From assembly GCA_036501025.1 (NCBI GenBank), contig DASYBB010000004.1, positions 14,161 to 78,160 on the forward strand: a stretch of DNA of 64,000 bases. Direction: 5' to 3'. How positions within the stretch are numbered: the first letter of the stretch is position 1; each line of letters begins with the position of its first letter. A program made the translations under genes and the position numbers. This document shows positions 41,816 through 49,371 of the stretch, in pieces. Source of the stretch: DASUBV01 sp036501025 (lineage in GTDB: Bacteria > Actinomycetota > Actinomycetes > Streptosporangiales > Streptosporangiaceae). A model generated the notes under the pieces. The model made no database searches. It saw only the letters and a list, made by a program, of their open reading frames with translations, and had not been told where the DNA came from.

Positions 41816-42451
41816 TCACGGCGCGGAGTGCCGGCCCATCATGGGAGGGGGCGTCATCATCGGGGGCGGCGGGGGCATCATCGGGGGCGGCGCGGGCTGG
41901 ACGACCGTCACGCTGACGGGCTGGCGCACGACGCCCGCGGCGTTGGCCGCGGTGAGCGTGATCGTCCTCGTCTCCGTCATGCCGGGGGCCGCCGGGATGC
42001 CGGAGATCACCGCGGTCCCGTTCGGCAGGACCCGGAACTGCAGGCCCGCGGGCAGCGCCCCGGACTCAGTGACGGCCGCGGCCGGGAAGCCGGTCACCGG
42101 GACCGGCGTGCTGGTGAACACCCCGGCCGTGGCGACGATGGCCGGGCGGCGGCCGAACCGGGGCAGCTGCATGATGGTCAGCGCCAGCAGCTGGGCGGCA
42201 TGGCCGCCCGTGTCCCGGGCGCTGACCGTGAGGAGGTAGTGGCCGGCGGTGCCGGCCGCGGGCAGGCCGCCCAGCTCGGCGCCGCCGCCCGCGAGGAAGG
42301 TCAGGCCGGCCGGCACGCGCCCGGCCACGGTCACCCTGGCGCCGGGGGCCGAGGTGGTCATGGCAAAGTCGGCCGCCCGGCCGACGATGAAGGTCGCGGC
42401 GGGGTGCTGGTGAAGGCCGGGGCGGCGGGGCGGCCCGGCCTGGCTAGGCAT
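41816..42451 (-). CDS. Putative Ig-domain protein with Pro/Met tail, probably frameshifted at its start
   Basis: 211 residues. Two He_PIG-like Ig repeats are visible: AATFIVGRAADFAMTTSAPG and GVFTSTPVPVTGFPAAAVTE with LPAGLQFRVLPNGTAVISGI. The C-terminus is an odd PPPMMPPPPPMMTPPPMMG tail. ATG 42451 overlaps the stop of the upstream ABC permease by 8 nt. The first Ig repeat lacks its usual PAFTSTP opening in this frame, but that sequence is present in the next frame just upstream; one missing C in the run at 42401-42404 (C on the coding strand) would join them. No signal peptide, so it may be a displaced fragment of a surface protein. Confidence 0.55.
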   Translation of the reverse strand: MPSQAGPPRRPGLHQHPAATFIVGRAADFAMTTSAPGARVTVAGRVPAGLTFLAGGGAELGGLPAAGTAGHYLLTVSARDTGGHAAQLLALTIMQLPRFGRRPAIVATAGVFTSTPVPVTGFPAAAVTESGALPAGLQFRVLPNGTAVISGIPAAPGMTETRTITLTAANAAGVVRQPVSVTVVQPAPPPMMPPPPPMMTPPPMMGRHSAP

Positions 42452-43289
42452 CGCGGTAGCGGAAGGCCAGGCCGCCGGCCAGCATCGCGGCAGCCGACCA
42501 GATGGCCAGCACGCCCAGCCCGGCCCACGGCGTGATCACCAGGCTCCGCAGGCCGGTGGTGTCCTGGATAGCCAGGCCCGCGACGGTCGGCGTCCACCGC
42601 TCCAGGCGGCGCTGCCACTGCTCGTTCCCGATGAAGGACAAGATGATGGGGAACAGGTACAGCAGCCCGAGCACCGCGCCGATGGACACGGCCGAGTCCC
42701 GCACGATGACGGCGACGCCGAGGCTCATCAGCGCGACCAGTCCCAGGTACAGGACCGACCCGCAAGCGGCGCGCAGCGCGGGCCCGTAGCTCAGCCCGAC
42801 CGGGTGGAAGCCGCGCGCGGCGGTAAAGCCGTGGCCGGGCAGGATCAGGTGCCCGGCCAGCACCGAGCCGGACACCGCCACCGCGCCCGCCACCAGCACC
42901 AGCGCGGCCAGCAGGATCGCCTTGGCCGCCAGCACCGCCTCCCGCCTGGGCATCGCCGCCAGCGTGACGCGCATCATCCCCGAGCCGTACTCGTTGCTGA
43001 CCATCAGCACGGCCAGGACCGCGGCCACGGCCTGGCCGAACTGGATGCCGGTCAGGCTGAGCTTGACCGGGTCGACCGGGCAGGTCAGGTTCGCCGGGCA
43101 GTGCGTGGCCCCGACGGCCGCGGCGCTGACCGCGATGGTCAGCGCCGCGAGCCCCAGGAGCAGGCCGGCCGGCCCGGACACCGTACGCAGCTTGGTCCAC
43201 TCGGCGCGCAGCGCGTGGACCAGGGCCGGCCCGCGCCCGGCGCCCCGGACCGCCGCCGGCGCGGGCTGGCTCGCGACGAAGGTGCTCAT
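42444..43289 (-). CDS. ABC-2 type permease subunit
   Basis: 281 residues from ATG 43289 (ATGA overlap with the preceding permease). Pattern of ABC-2 antibiotic-transport permeases: ALRAEWTKLRTVSGPAGLLL, SNEYGSGMMRVTLAAMPRRE (the NEY-G-MR signature), six helices (LLLGLAALTIAVSAAAVGA; AILLAALVLVAGAVAVSGSV; SIGAVLGLLYLFPIILSFIG; GLGVLAIWSAAAMLAGGLAF) and the C-terminal RYRDA. Works with the ATPase two genes upstream and the larger permease. Confidence 0.92.
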   Translation of the reverse strand: MSTFVASQPAPAAVRGAGRGPALVHALRAEWTKLRTVSGPAGLLLGLAALTIAVSAAAVGATHCPANLTCPVDPVKLSLTGIQFGQAVAAVLAVLMVSNEYGSGMMRVTLAAMPRREAVLAAKAILLAALVLVAGAVAVSGSVLAGHLILPGHGFTAARGFHPVGLSYGPALRAACGSVLYLGLVALMSLGVAVIVRDSAVSIGAVLGLLYLFPIILSFIGNEQWQRRLERWTPTVAGLAIQDTTGLRSLVITPWAGLGVLAIWSAAAMLAGGLAFRYRDA

Positions 43290-44926
43290 GCGTCCCGCCG
43301 CCGCAGCATGACCAGGGCGAGGGCCAGGGCCGCCGCGGCCCACGCGCACAGCACCGCGAACCCGGCGAAGGGCGACAGCGGGTAGTAGCCCCGCACGGGC
43401 TCGATGACGGTGGCGACCTGCGCGTACCGCGGGATGCTCTGCTCGATCGCCAGGCCCGCGGCCGGGGTCAGCCGCAGCAGCCAGTCGCCCACCCCGGCGG
43501 GGACCACGTTGAGCGCGGTCAGCAGGAAGGGCATGACGACCGCGACGACCGCGATCGTGATCGCGGCGGCGCTGCGGCGCACGATGGCGCCCAGGGAGAC
43601 GGCGAGGACCGCGGCCACGGCCAGCATGGCCGCCGTGCCGACGATGACCCGCGCCTCGGTCAGCCAGGGCACGGTCAGCAGCACCATGCCCTGATTCACC
43701 TCCTTCGGGACACCGATGCCGATCGAGACGGCCGCGGCCACGAGCCCGGTCACGAAGGCCACCGCGCCGATCACCACGGCCTTGGCGGCCAGCACGGCGC
43801 CGCGGCGCGGCGTGGCGGCCAGCGTGATGCGGATGAGGCCGCGCCGGTACTCCGTGCTGAAGAACATGGCCGCCACCACCACGATCGCGAACAGCCCCAG
43901 GAACGCTCCGGCCAGGCTCTGGCTGATCGTCACCGTCGGGAACGGGCCGTTCGGCCCCGGCGTGACCGGCGCGATGTCACCTGAGCCGGTGACCGTGAAG
44001 CGGCCAGCGTTCCGGGTGAAGGGCACTGAGCCGCCGCCGCCGGGCCCTGGCCCGCTCCCGACCGGGTAGCCGCCGCCGACCGCGGTGCCGGTCCAGGTGC
44101 CTCCGGGTGGCCCGCCGGCCAGGCGGACGTGATCGAAGACTCCGGTGGCCTCCGCCGGGCCGCTGTCGTTGCTACTGCCGCCGAACGAGTCCTGGGTCAC
44201 CGTGTAGCCCGGCGAGGTGGCGAACAGGCCGGCCTGGACGGTCGACGGCAGCCCGGTGAGCGCGACCGTGCCCACCCGGGTCCAGTGACGGCCGTCGGCG
44301 GAGTCGTATCCGGTGATCGCGTCGCCGGAGCGGGCCAGCCGCAGCCAGCGCGGATGGGCGGCCGAGACGGCACCGGGCCGCCCGGCGGCATCGCCGGTGA
44401 AGTTGTCCTGCATCCGGACGCCGTTACGGCCCGTGACCATCATCGCCGCGTACGGCGCGCCCCGGCGGGTGCCCTGCTTGATCATGATTCCCGCCTTGGC
44501 CCACGGCGCCAGGCCCGGCACCAGGCTGCCGGTTCCCACCTGCGCGGGCCCCGAGCCGAGGTTGGCGTGCTCGCCGGTGAGCGAGGTGAGGCGCACGGTG
44601 ATCGTGCCGTTCCCGGTCAGCGGCTGGCGGACGAAGTAGAAGCTGTCGGTCACGACCTCGCCGCCCGGTCCGTGCGGTATGGAGGGCCGGCAGGCCTTGC
44701 CTGATTTCGCGGGGCCGCCGTTGATCCGGCACGCGATGTTCGCGTTGGCGGCCGCGAAGACGCCGATGAAGACGGTCAGCACCGCGGCCAGGACCATGCC
44801 GATCACCCAGCCGCGCACGCTGCGGAACTTGATCCACTCGGCCCGCAGCAGGGCGCCGAAGCCGCCGCTGGACCCGTCGCGGGACCGGGCCTTCGGCCGG
44901 GGCACCTCGGTCACGGGGGTCGTCAT
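43286..44926 (-). CDS. ABC permease with inserted extracellular concanavalin-like (DUF1349-type) domain
   Basis: 546 residues from ATG 44926 (ATGA overlap with the ATPase stop). Helix 1 (GWVIGMVLAAVLTVFIGVFA) is followed by about 270 extracytoplasmic residues containing GLAPWAKAGIMIKQGTRRGA, PRWLRLARSGDAITGYDSAD, GRHWTRVGTVALTGLPSTVQ and GLFATSPG, which resemble the DUF1349/laminin-G-like sandwich that binds carbohydrates. The remaining five helices carry FFSTEYRRGLIRITLAATPR and ALALALVMLRRRDA, matching the neighbouring permease. Such a large insert between helices 1 and 2 is unusual for ABC-2 permeases and may act as a sensor or substrate-capture domain. Confidence 0.85.
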   Translation of the reverse strand: MTTPVTEVPRPKARSRDGSSGGFGALLRAEWIKFRSVRGWVIGMVLAAVLTVFIGVFAAANANIACRINGGPAKSGKACRPSIPHGPGGEVVTDSFYFVRQPLTGNGTITVRLTSLTGEHANLGSGPAQVGTGSLVPGLAPWAKAGIMIKQGTRRGAPYAAMMVTGRNGVRMQDNFTGDAAGRPGAVSAAHPRWLRLARSGDAITGYDSADGRHWTRVGTVALTGLPSTVQAGLFATSPGYTVTQDSFGGSSNDSGPAEATGVFDHVRLAGGPPGGTWTGTAVGGGYPVGSGPGPGGGGSVPFTRNAGRFTVTGSGDIAPVTPGPNGPFPTVTISQSLAGAFLGLFAIVVVAAMFFSTEYRRGLIRITLAATPRRGAVLAAKAVVIGAVAFVTGLVAAAVSIGIGVPKEVNQGMVLLTVPWLTEARVIVGTAAMLAVAAVLAVSLGAIVRRSAAAITIAVVAVVMPFLLTALNVVPAGVGDWLLRLTPAAGLAIEQSIPRYAQVATVIEPVRGYYPLSPFAGFAVLCAWAAAALALALVMLRRRDA

Positions 44927-45867
44927 CGCGGCACCTCCTGGGCCTCGGCGTCGAAGCCGGCCGGGCGGAACTCGACCGCCTGCCGGGTGAGCTCCATGTA
45001 CGCCTGCTCCAGGGTCGCCCGCTGGGCGGAGACCTCGTAGAACGGCACGGCCCGCTCGCCGAGCAGTGCGACCACCCGCTCGGCGGCCAGCCCGGAGACC
45101 GTGAGCACGTCCTGGCCGCTGGCCGCGACGGTGGCCCCCGCGTTCTCCAGCACCGCCGCGGCCTGCGGCCGGGCCGACGTGCGCAGCGTCAACCGGTCCC
45201 CGGACGCGGCCGCCAGCAGGCTCGCCACCGTGGTGTCGGCGATGACCTTGCCCCGGCCCACGACCACCAGGTGATCGGCGGTGTCCTGCAGCTCGCTCAT
45301 GAGATGGCTCGATACCAGCACCGCGCAGCCGTCGGCCGACAGCGCGCGCAGGAACCCGCGCATCCACACGATGCCCTCCGGGTCCATCCCGTTGAACGGC
45401 TCGTCCAGCATGATCGCGGCCGGGCGGCCGAGCATCGCGGCGGCGATGCCCAGCCGCTGCCGCATGCCGAGCGAGTAGCCGCCCGCGCGCCTCCGGGCCG
45501 CGCCCTGCAGGCCGGCCTGCTCGATGACCTCGTCCACCCGGCGGGCGCCCAGGCCCTGCGAGTGCGCGAGCCAGAGCAGGTGATTGCGCGCGGACCGGCT
45601 CGGCTGCAGTGCGCCCGCGTCGAGCAGCGATCCGATCACCCGCATCGGCTGCCGCAGGCTCGCGTACGGCCGGCCGCCGACCGTGGCCGTGCCCTCGTCG
45701 GCGGCATCCAGGCCGAGGATGACCCGCATCGTGGTCGACTTGCCGGCCCCGTTCGGGCCGACGAAGCCGGTCACCTGGCCGGGCTGGACGGTGAAGGTCA
45801 TGCCGTCCAGGGCCAGGGCCGGGCCGAACCGCTTGCGCAGTCCGGAGACTTCGATCGTGGCGTGCAT
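44923..45867 (-). CDS. ABC transporter ATP-binding protein
   Basis: 314 residues. Walker A VGPNGAGKSTTMRVILGL, signature GGYSLGMRQRLGIAAAML, Walker B AAIMLDEPFNGMDPEG, switch His LVSSHLMSELQDTADH, plus a C-terminal extension (TLEQAYMELTRQAVEFRPAG) typical of BcrA-like antibiotic/lantibiotic exporters. ATG 45867 follows AAGGAAG. Heads a minus-strand operon with two permeases and an Ig-domain protein, and diverges from a two-component system that probably controls it. Confidence 0.94.
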   Translation of the reverse strand: MHATIEVSGLRKRFGPALALDGMTFTVQPGQVTGFVGPNGAGKSTTMRVILGLDAADEGTATVGGRPYASLRQPMRVIGSLLDAGALQPSRSARNHLLWLAHSQGLGARRVDEVIEQAGLQGAARRRAGGYSLGMRQRLGIAAAMLGRPAAIMLDEPFNGMDPEGIVWMRGFLRALSADGCAVLVSSHLMSELQDTADHLVVVGRGKVIADTTVASLLAAASGDRLTLRTSARPQAAAVLENAGATVAASGQDVLTVSGLAAERVVALLGERAVPFYEVSAQRATLEQAYMELTRQAVEFRPAGFDAEAQEVPR

Positions 45868-45925
45868 GTCGCTTCCTTCTGTGGTCGGGGTGGCATGTGC
45901 CGTGACCTGGTTCTACGGGAGCGGC

Positions 45926-45964
45926 CATAACATGGGCCGCACGCTGGCTGTTATGCGGTTGTTA
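45926..45964. promoter_or_regulatory. TGTTA repeats between ABC operon and two-component system
   Basis: CATAACA (45926-45932) and TGTTATG (45949-45955) are perfect inverted copies, and TGTTA recurs at 45960, exactly 11 bp after the one at 45949. Direct TGTTA-N6-TGTTA spacing of one helical turn is what OmpR/PhoB-type regulators bind. The site lies between the divergent starts at 45867 and 46037. Confidence 0.6.
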
Positions 45965-46036
45965 GGCCGGGCCGGGCATGCTGGACGGGCCGGGCGAACC
46001 CCCTGGCCAGGGCATCGCCGGCGGGAGGAGAGACTT

Positions 46037-47293
46037 ATGCGGGCTCAGCGCCTGCCCGTGCGGCCGGGCCGGCTGCGGCTGCCGGGCCGCACCGTCCGGG
46101 TCCGGCTGACCGCCCTGTACGGGATCTTGTTCCTGGTGTCCGGCGCAGTGCTGCTGACCATCGCCAGCGGCGTCGCCGTGGCGCGCTCGTCGTCGGTCGA
46201 GGCCGGCCCGACGCCGGGTCACGCTCAGCCCGGCACCGCGCTGGCCCAGGCCCAGTTCCGGATCCGGGTGCTGCAGGACCAGCTCCAGAACCTGCAGGTG
46301 CAGACCCCCGGCCAGCCGGGCTCGCACCGCCTCACGAACGAGCTGCTGATGGCCTCGCTGATCGCGCTGGCCATCATGACCGTGATCTCGGTCGCCCTCG
46401 GCTGGCTGGTGGCCGGGCGCGCGCTGCGGCCGGTCCGGCAGATGACCGCCGCCGCCCAGCGCATCTCCGAGGACAGCCTGCACGAGCGCCTGGGCCTGCA
46501 CGGCCCGCAGGACGAGCTCAAGGAACTGGGTGACACCATCGACGGCCTGCTGGAGCGGCTGGAGGTGGCCTTCAACGCCCAGCGGCGGTTCGTCGCCAAC
46601 GCCGCGCACGAGCTGCGCACCCCGCTGACCACGATGCGCGCCGCCCTCGACGTGGCGCTGGCCAAGCCCGAGCCCGCCCCGCCGCAGACGATCGCGCTGG
46701 CGGCCCGGCTGCGCACCGAGCTGGACCGGGTCGAGAGGCTGCTGGAGGCATTCCTCGTGCTCGCCCGCGCGCAGCACCGGTCGATGCCGGGCCGGGCCGT
46801 CCTGCCGCTGGACTACATCGTGGGTTCCGCGCTGGCCGACCAGGCCGCCGCCATCCGGGCCATGGGCCTGACCGTCCAGGACACCAGCCGCCAGGGCGGC
46901 GCCTGGGTGGCCGGGAGCCAGGCCCTGCTGCGGCGGATGGTGGAGAACGTCGTCGACAACGCGGTCTGCCACAACGCCCCCGGCGGCTGGATCGCCATCA
47001 CGACCGGGGCGGACGGCGGGCGGGCCCGGCTCGTAGTCGAGAACGGCGGCCCGGTCATCGGCCAGCAGCAGGCCGCCGAGCTGTCCCAGCCGTTCCGGCG
47101 GCTGGAGGCCGACCGGATCGGCACCGACGAGGGCTCGGGGCTCGGCCTGTCCATCGTCGCGGCGATCGCGGAGGCTCATGGCGGCACGCTGGACCTGCAG
47201 GCCCGGCCGGGCGGCGGGCTGCGCGTCTGCGTCGACCTGCCCGCGGCCGCGGAGACCACCTCGGCCGCCGCGGCAGCGGGGGCGCCGGCATGA
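46037..47293 (+). CDS. Sensor histidine kinase (HAMP-containing, OmpR partner)
   Basis: 418 residues from ATG 46037 behind GGGAGGAGAG. Two membrane helices (ALYGILFLVSGAVLLTIASG; LMASLIALAIMTVISVALGW) enclose a short extracytoplasmic sensor of ~80 residues. HAMP follows (GRALRPVRQMTAAAQRISED), then the phosphoacceptor box FVANAAHELRTPLTTMRAAL, N box RRMVENVVDNAVCHNAPGGW and G box IGTDEGSGLGLSIVAAIAEA. Coupled to the response regulator by ATGA. Its position opposite an ABC exporter resembles Bce/Cse-type envelope-stress detection modules. Confidence 0.94.
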   Translation: MRAQRLPVRPGRLRLPGRTVRVRLTALYGILFLVSGAVLLTIASGVAVARSSSVEAGPTPGHAQPGTALAQAQFRIRVLQDQLQNLQVQTPGQPGSHRLTNELLMASLIALAIMTVISVALGWLVAGRALRPVRQMTAAAQRISEDSLHERLGLHGPQDELKELGDTIDGLLERLEVAFNAQRRFVANAAHELRTPLTTMRAALDVALAKPEPAPPQTIALAARLRTELDRVERLLEAFLVLARAQHRSMPGRAVLPLDYIVGSALADQAAAIRAMGLTVQDTSRQGGAWVAGSQALLRRMVENVVDNAVCHNAPGGWIAITTGADGGRARLVVENGGPVIGQQQAAELSQPFRRLEADRIGTDEGSGLGLSIVAAIAEAHGGTLDLQARPGGGLRVCVDLPAAAETTSAAAAAGAPA

Positions 47294-47979
47294 GGGTGCT
47301 GGTCGTCGAGGACTCGCGGTCGCTGGCCGAGGTCCTGGTGGAGGGCCTGCGGGACCAGGGCATGGCCGTGGACGCCGCTCATGACGGGCTCGCCGCCGCT
47401 GCGAAGCTCGACCTCAACTCCTACGACGTGGTCGTGCTGGACCGCGACCTGCCCGGCATCCACGGCGACGCCCTGTGCCAGATGATCACCGACCGCGATG
47501 ACCGGGCGATGGTCCTCATGCTGACCGCGGCCGGGGCGCCCGGCGACCGGGTCACCGGCCTGGCCCTGGGCGCCGACGACTACCTGGGCAAGCCGTTCCA
47601 CTTCCCGGAGCTCGTCCTGCGGGTCCGGGCGCTGGCCCGCCGGCAGCCCGCCGCCCGCGCCCGCACGCTGCGTGCCGCCGGGATCGAGCTCGATCCGATG
47701 CGGCGGACCGTGACGCGGGACGGACGGCAGCTCGAACTGTCGGTCAAGGAGTTCGGCGTGCTGGAGGCGCTGCTGGTCGCCTCGCCCGCGTTCCTGCGGG
47801 CCGAGGACCTGCTCGAGCAGGTCTGGGATGAGCAGGCCGATCCGTTCACCAACACGGTCACGGTGACGATCGGCCGGCTGCGCCGCAAGCTGGGGCAGCC
47901 GTCCGTCATCGCGACCAGGCCCGGCGTCGGCTACCGCATCTGGGATCAGCCGGCCAGTCAGCAGGTCATGCGGCGCTAG
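47290..47979 (+). CDS. OmpR-family response regulator
   Basis: 229 residues. Receiver: MRVLVVEDSRSLAEVLVEGL, phosphoacceptor in DVVVLDRDLPGIHGD, VLMLTAAGAPGDRVTG and DDYLGKPFHFPELVLRVRAL. Winged helix: LELSVKEFGVLEALLVASPA, ADPFTNTVTVTIGRLRRKLG and TRPGVGYRI. Overlaps the kinase stop. Its own stop shares CTAG with the end of the convergent AfsR-like pseudogene. Probably acts at the TGTTA repeats ahead of the operon. Confidence 0.95.
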   Translation: MRVLVVEDSRSLAEVLVEGLRDQGMAVDAAHDGLAAAAKLDLNSYDVVVLDRDLPGIHGDALCQMITDRDDRAMVLMLTAAGAPGDRVTGLALGADDYLGKPFHFPELVLRVRALARRQPAARARTLRAAGIELDPMRRTVTRDGRQLELSVKEFGVLEALLVASPAFLRAEDLLEQVWDEQADPFTNTVTVTIGRLRRKLGQPSVIATRPGVGYRIWDQPASQQVMRR

Positions 47980-49183
47980 CGGCGGAGGGTGCTGAGCCGG
48001 GCCCGGAGGCGGCCGACCTGGACGGGATTCTGTTCATCGAGGGTGGTGAGGGCTTCGGTCCAGGCCGCACGCGCTGCGTCGTCGTCGCCGGCCGCGTGCT
48101 GGGCGTCGCCGACATTGAACAGGATGCCGGCCTGGGCGCTGCGGTCGCCGAGCTCGCGGACCACCGCCAGTGCCCGCTGGCAGCAGGCCAGCGCCTGGGC
48201 GTGCTGCCCGAGGTGGTGGTAGGCCGTGCCGAGGCTGTCCAGCGCGATGGCCTCGCCATGCCGGTCACCGAGCTCCCGGAACGCGTGAACGGCCGCCCGG
48301 GCGCCCGCCACGGCCTGATCGTGGTCGCCCATCAGGAGGCGGTACCAGCCGATGTTATTGACGGCGCCGGCCTGCCCGTTCCGGTGGCCGGCGGCAGCGA
48401 ACAGGTCGCGGGCCTGCTCCGCGTGGCTGATCGCATCACGGTAGCGGCCCTGCTGGGCGAGCGCGCCGGCCATGTGCACGTGGACCTGGGCGCTGGTGGC
48501 GTCGTCCCCCAGATCCCGGAACAGCAGCAGCGCCCGCGACAGGCAGGCGCGGCTCTCGTCGGCGGAGCCGACCAGGGCGTGCGCTCGCCCCAGGCCGCAC
48601 AGGGCATGGGCCTCGCCGGCCCGGTCCCCCAGGCGCGTGGCGGCGGCCAGCGCCGTCCGCTGGGTCACCGCCACGTCATGCCACCAGCCCCGGCGGAAGA
48701 AGGCGCGCTCCAGCGCCCAGGGGATCTGCCAGGCATGCCGGTCAGCCCGGCGGCCGCCGCCCGGGCCACGGCGCCGAGCAGGGCCTGGTGCTCGGCCTCC
48801 AGCCACGCGAGCGCCTGCGCATGGCTGCTGACGTCCGCGGCCACTATCCCGACCGCGGCCGGCGGGAGGCTGATCTGCTGGCGGGCGGGCTCCAGCAGCC
48901 GGGACAGGCGGGCCGCGGGCTCGGTCAGGCTCTCATAGGACCAGGACAGCACCGCCCGCACGCCGCTGACCGGATCACCGGTCTCCAGCGCGTCCAGCCG
49001 GTGCCGCTCGTCGCGCAGTTCGGCGACGACAGCGCGCAGCGGGAAGCCGGGCGCGGTGACGGACGCCATGGCACCGGCCCGGAAAGCGACCCGGTCCCGC
49101 ACTGCGGGACGGGCCGCGCCGGATAAACGGCTGGGAACGGCGACCGCCGCCCGGGTAGGATCGTTCCCATGAAGGTCAGCCAT
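47976..49183 (-). pseudogene. AfsR-like regulator remnant: NB-ARC end plus TPR, with deletion and frameshift
   Basis: Two adjoining frames contain consecutive parts of one AfsR-type protein. The upstream part (to ~48745) has GDPVSGVRAVLSWSYESLTE from the end of the NB-ARC region, joined directly to SSHAQALAWLEAEHQALLGA, so roughly 100 residues of the usual winged-helix section are missing. The downstream part has DRHAWQIPWALERAFFRRGW and five TPRs (AGEAHALCGLGRAHALVGSA; GEAIALDSLGTAYHHLGQHA). One missing base near 48743 separates the two. The DNA-binding, BTAD and P-loop parts are absent. Related in plan to the intact copy at 11-14 kb. Confidence 0.8.
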
Positions 49184-49237
49184 CTGAGCACCGCCGCGGC
49201 CGCGCGAGCTACGAGCTCGCCGGTCGCCCCTGCCTGA
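49169..49237 (+). CDS. Short Ala-rich leader-like ORF upstream of AlaRS paralogue
   Basis: ATG 49169, with AGGAT 8 nt upstream, opens a 22-codon ORF (MKVSHLSTAAAARATSSPVA, then PA) with four consecutive Ala codons, closed by TGA. In the frame of the downstream AlaRS-like gene the following sequence reads SYELAGRPCLTFFIRWRPET, which looks coding, so the ORF may instead be the start of a small frameshifted protein. Its role is open. Confidence 0.3.
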   Translation: MKVSHLSTAAAARATSSPVAPA

Positions 49238-49279
49238 CCTTCTTTATCCGCTGGCGACCGGAGACGGTGGCCGGCGTCA

Positions 49280-49303
49280 GCGCCCGGTGCCCCGCCCGGG
49301 CGC
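49280..49303 (+). promoter_or_regulatory. Stem-loop between leader ORF and AlaRS paralogue
   Basis: GCGCCCGG (49280-49287) pairs with CCGGGCGC (49296-49303) around an 8-nt loop, 42 nt after the leader-like ORF and 68 nt before the AlaRS-like start. It could act as an attenuator stem, but GC-rich sequence forms such stems by chance. Confidence 0.35.
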
Positions 49304-49371
49304 CGTCACCTCCGCGGTTCGATGGCCGCGCTCGCAGCCCGTTTCCGGCGCCCTTCCATGTGAGGCGCACG

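Noticed and set aside
49169..49303. A T-box riboswitch in front of the AlaRS paralogue.
   Set aside because: No T-box sequence (TGGNACCGCG-like) or specifier-stem layout was found; only a short ORF and one GC stem are visible.
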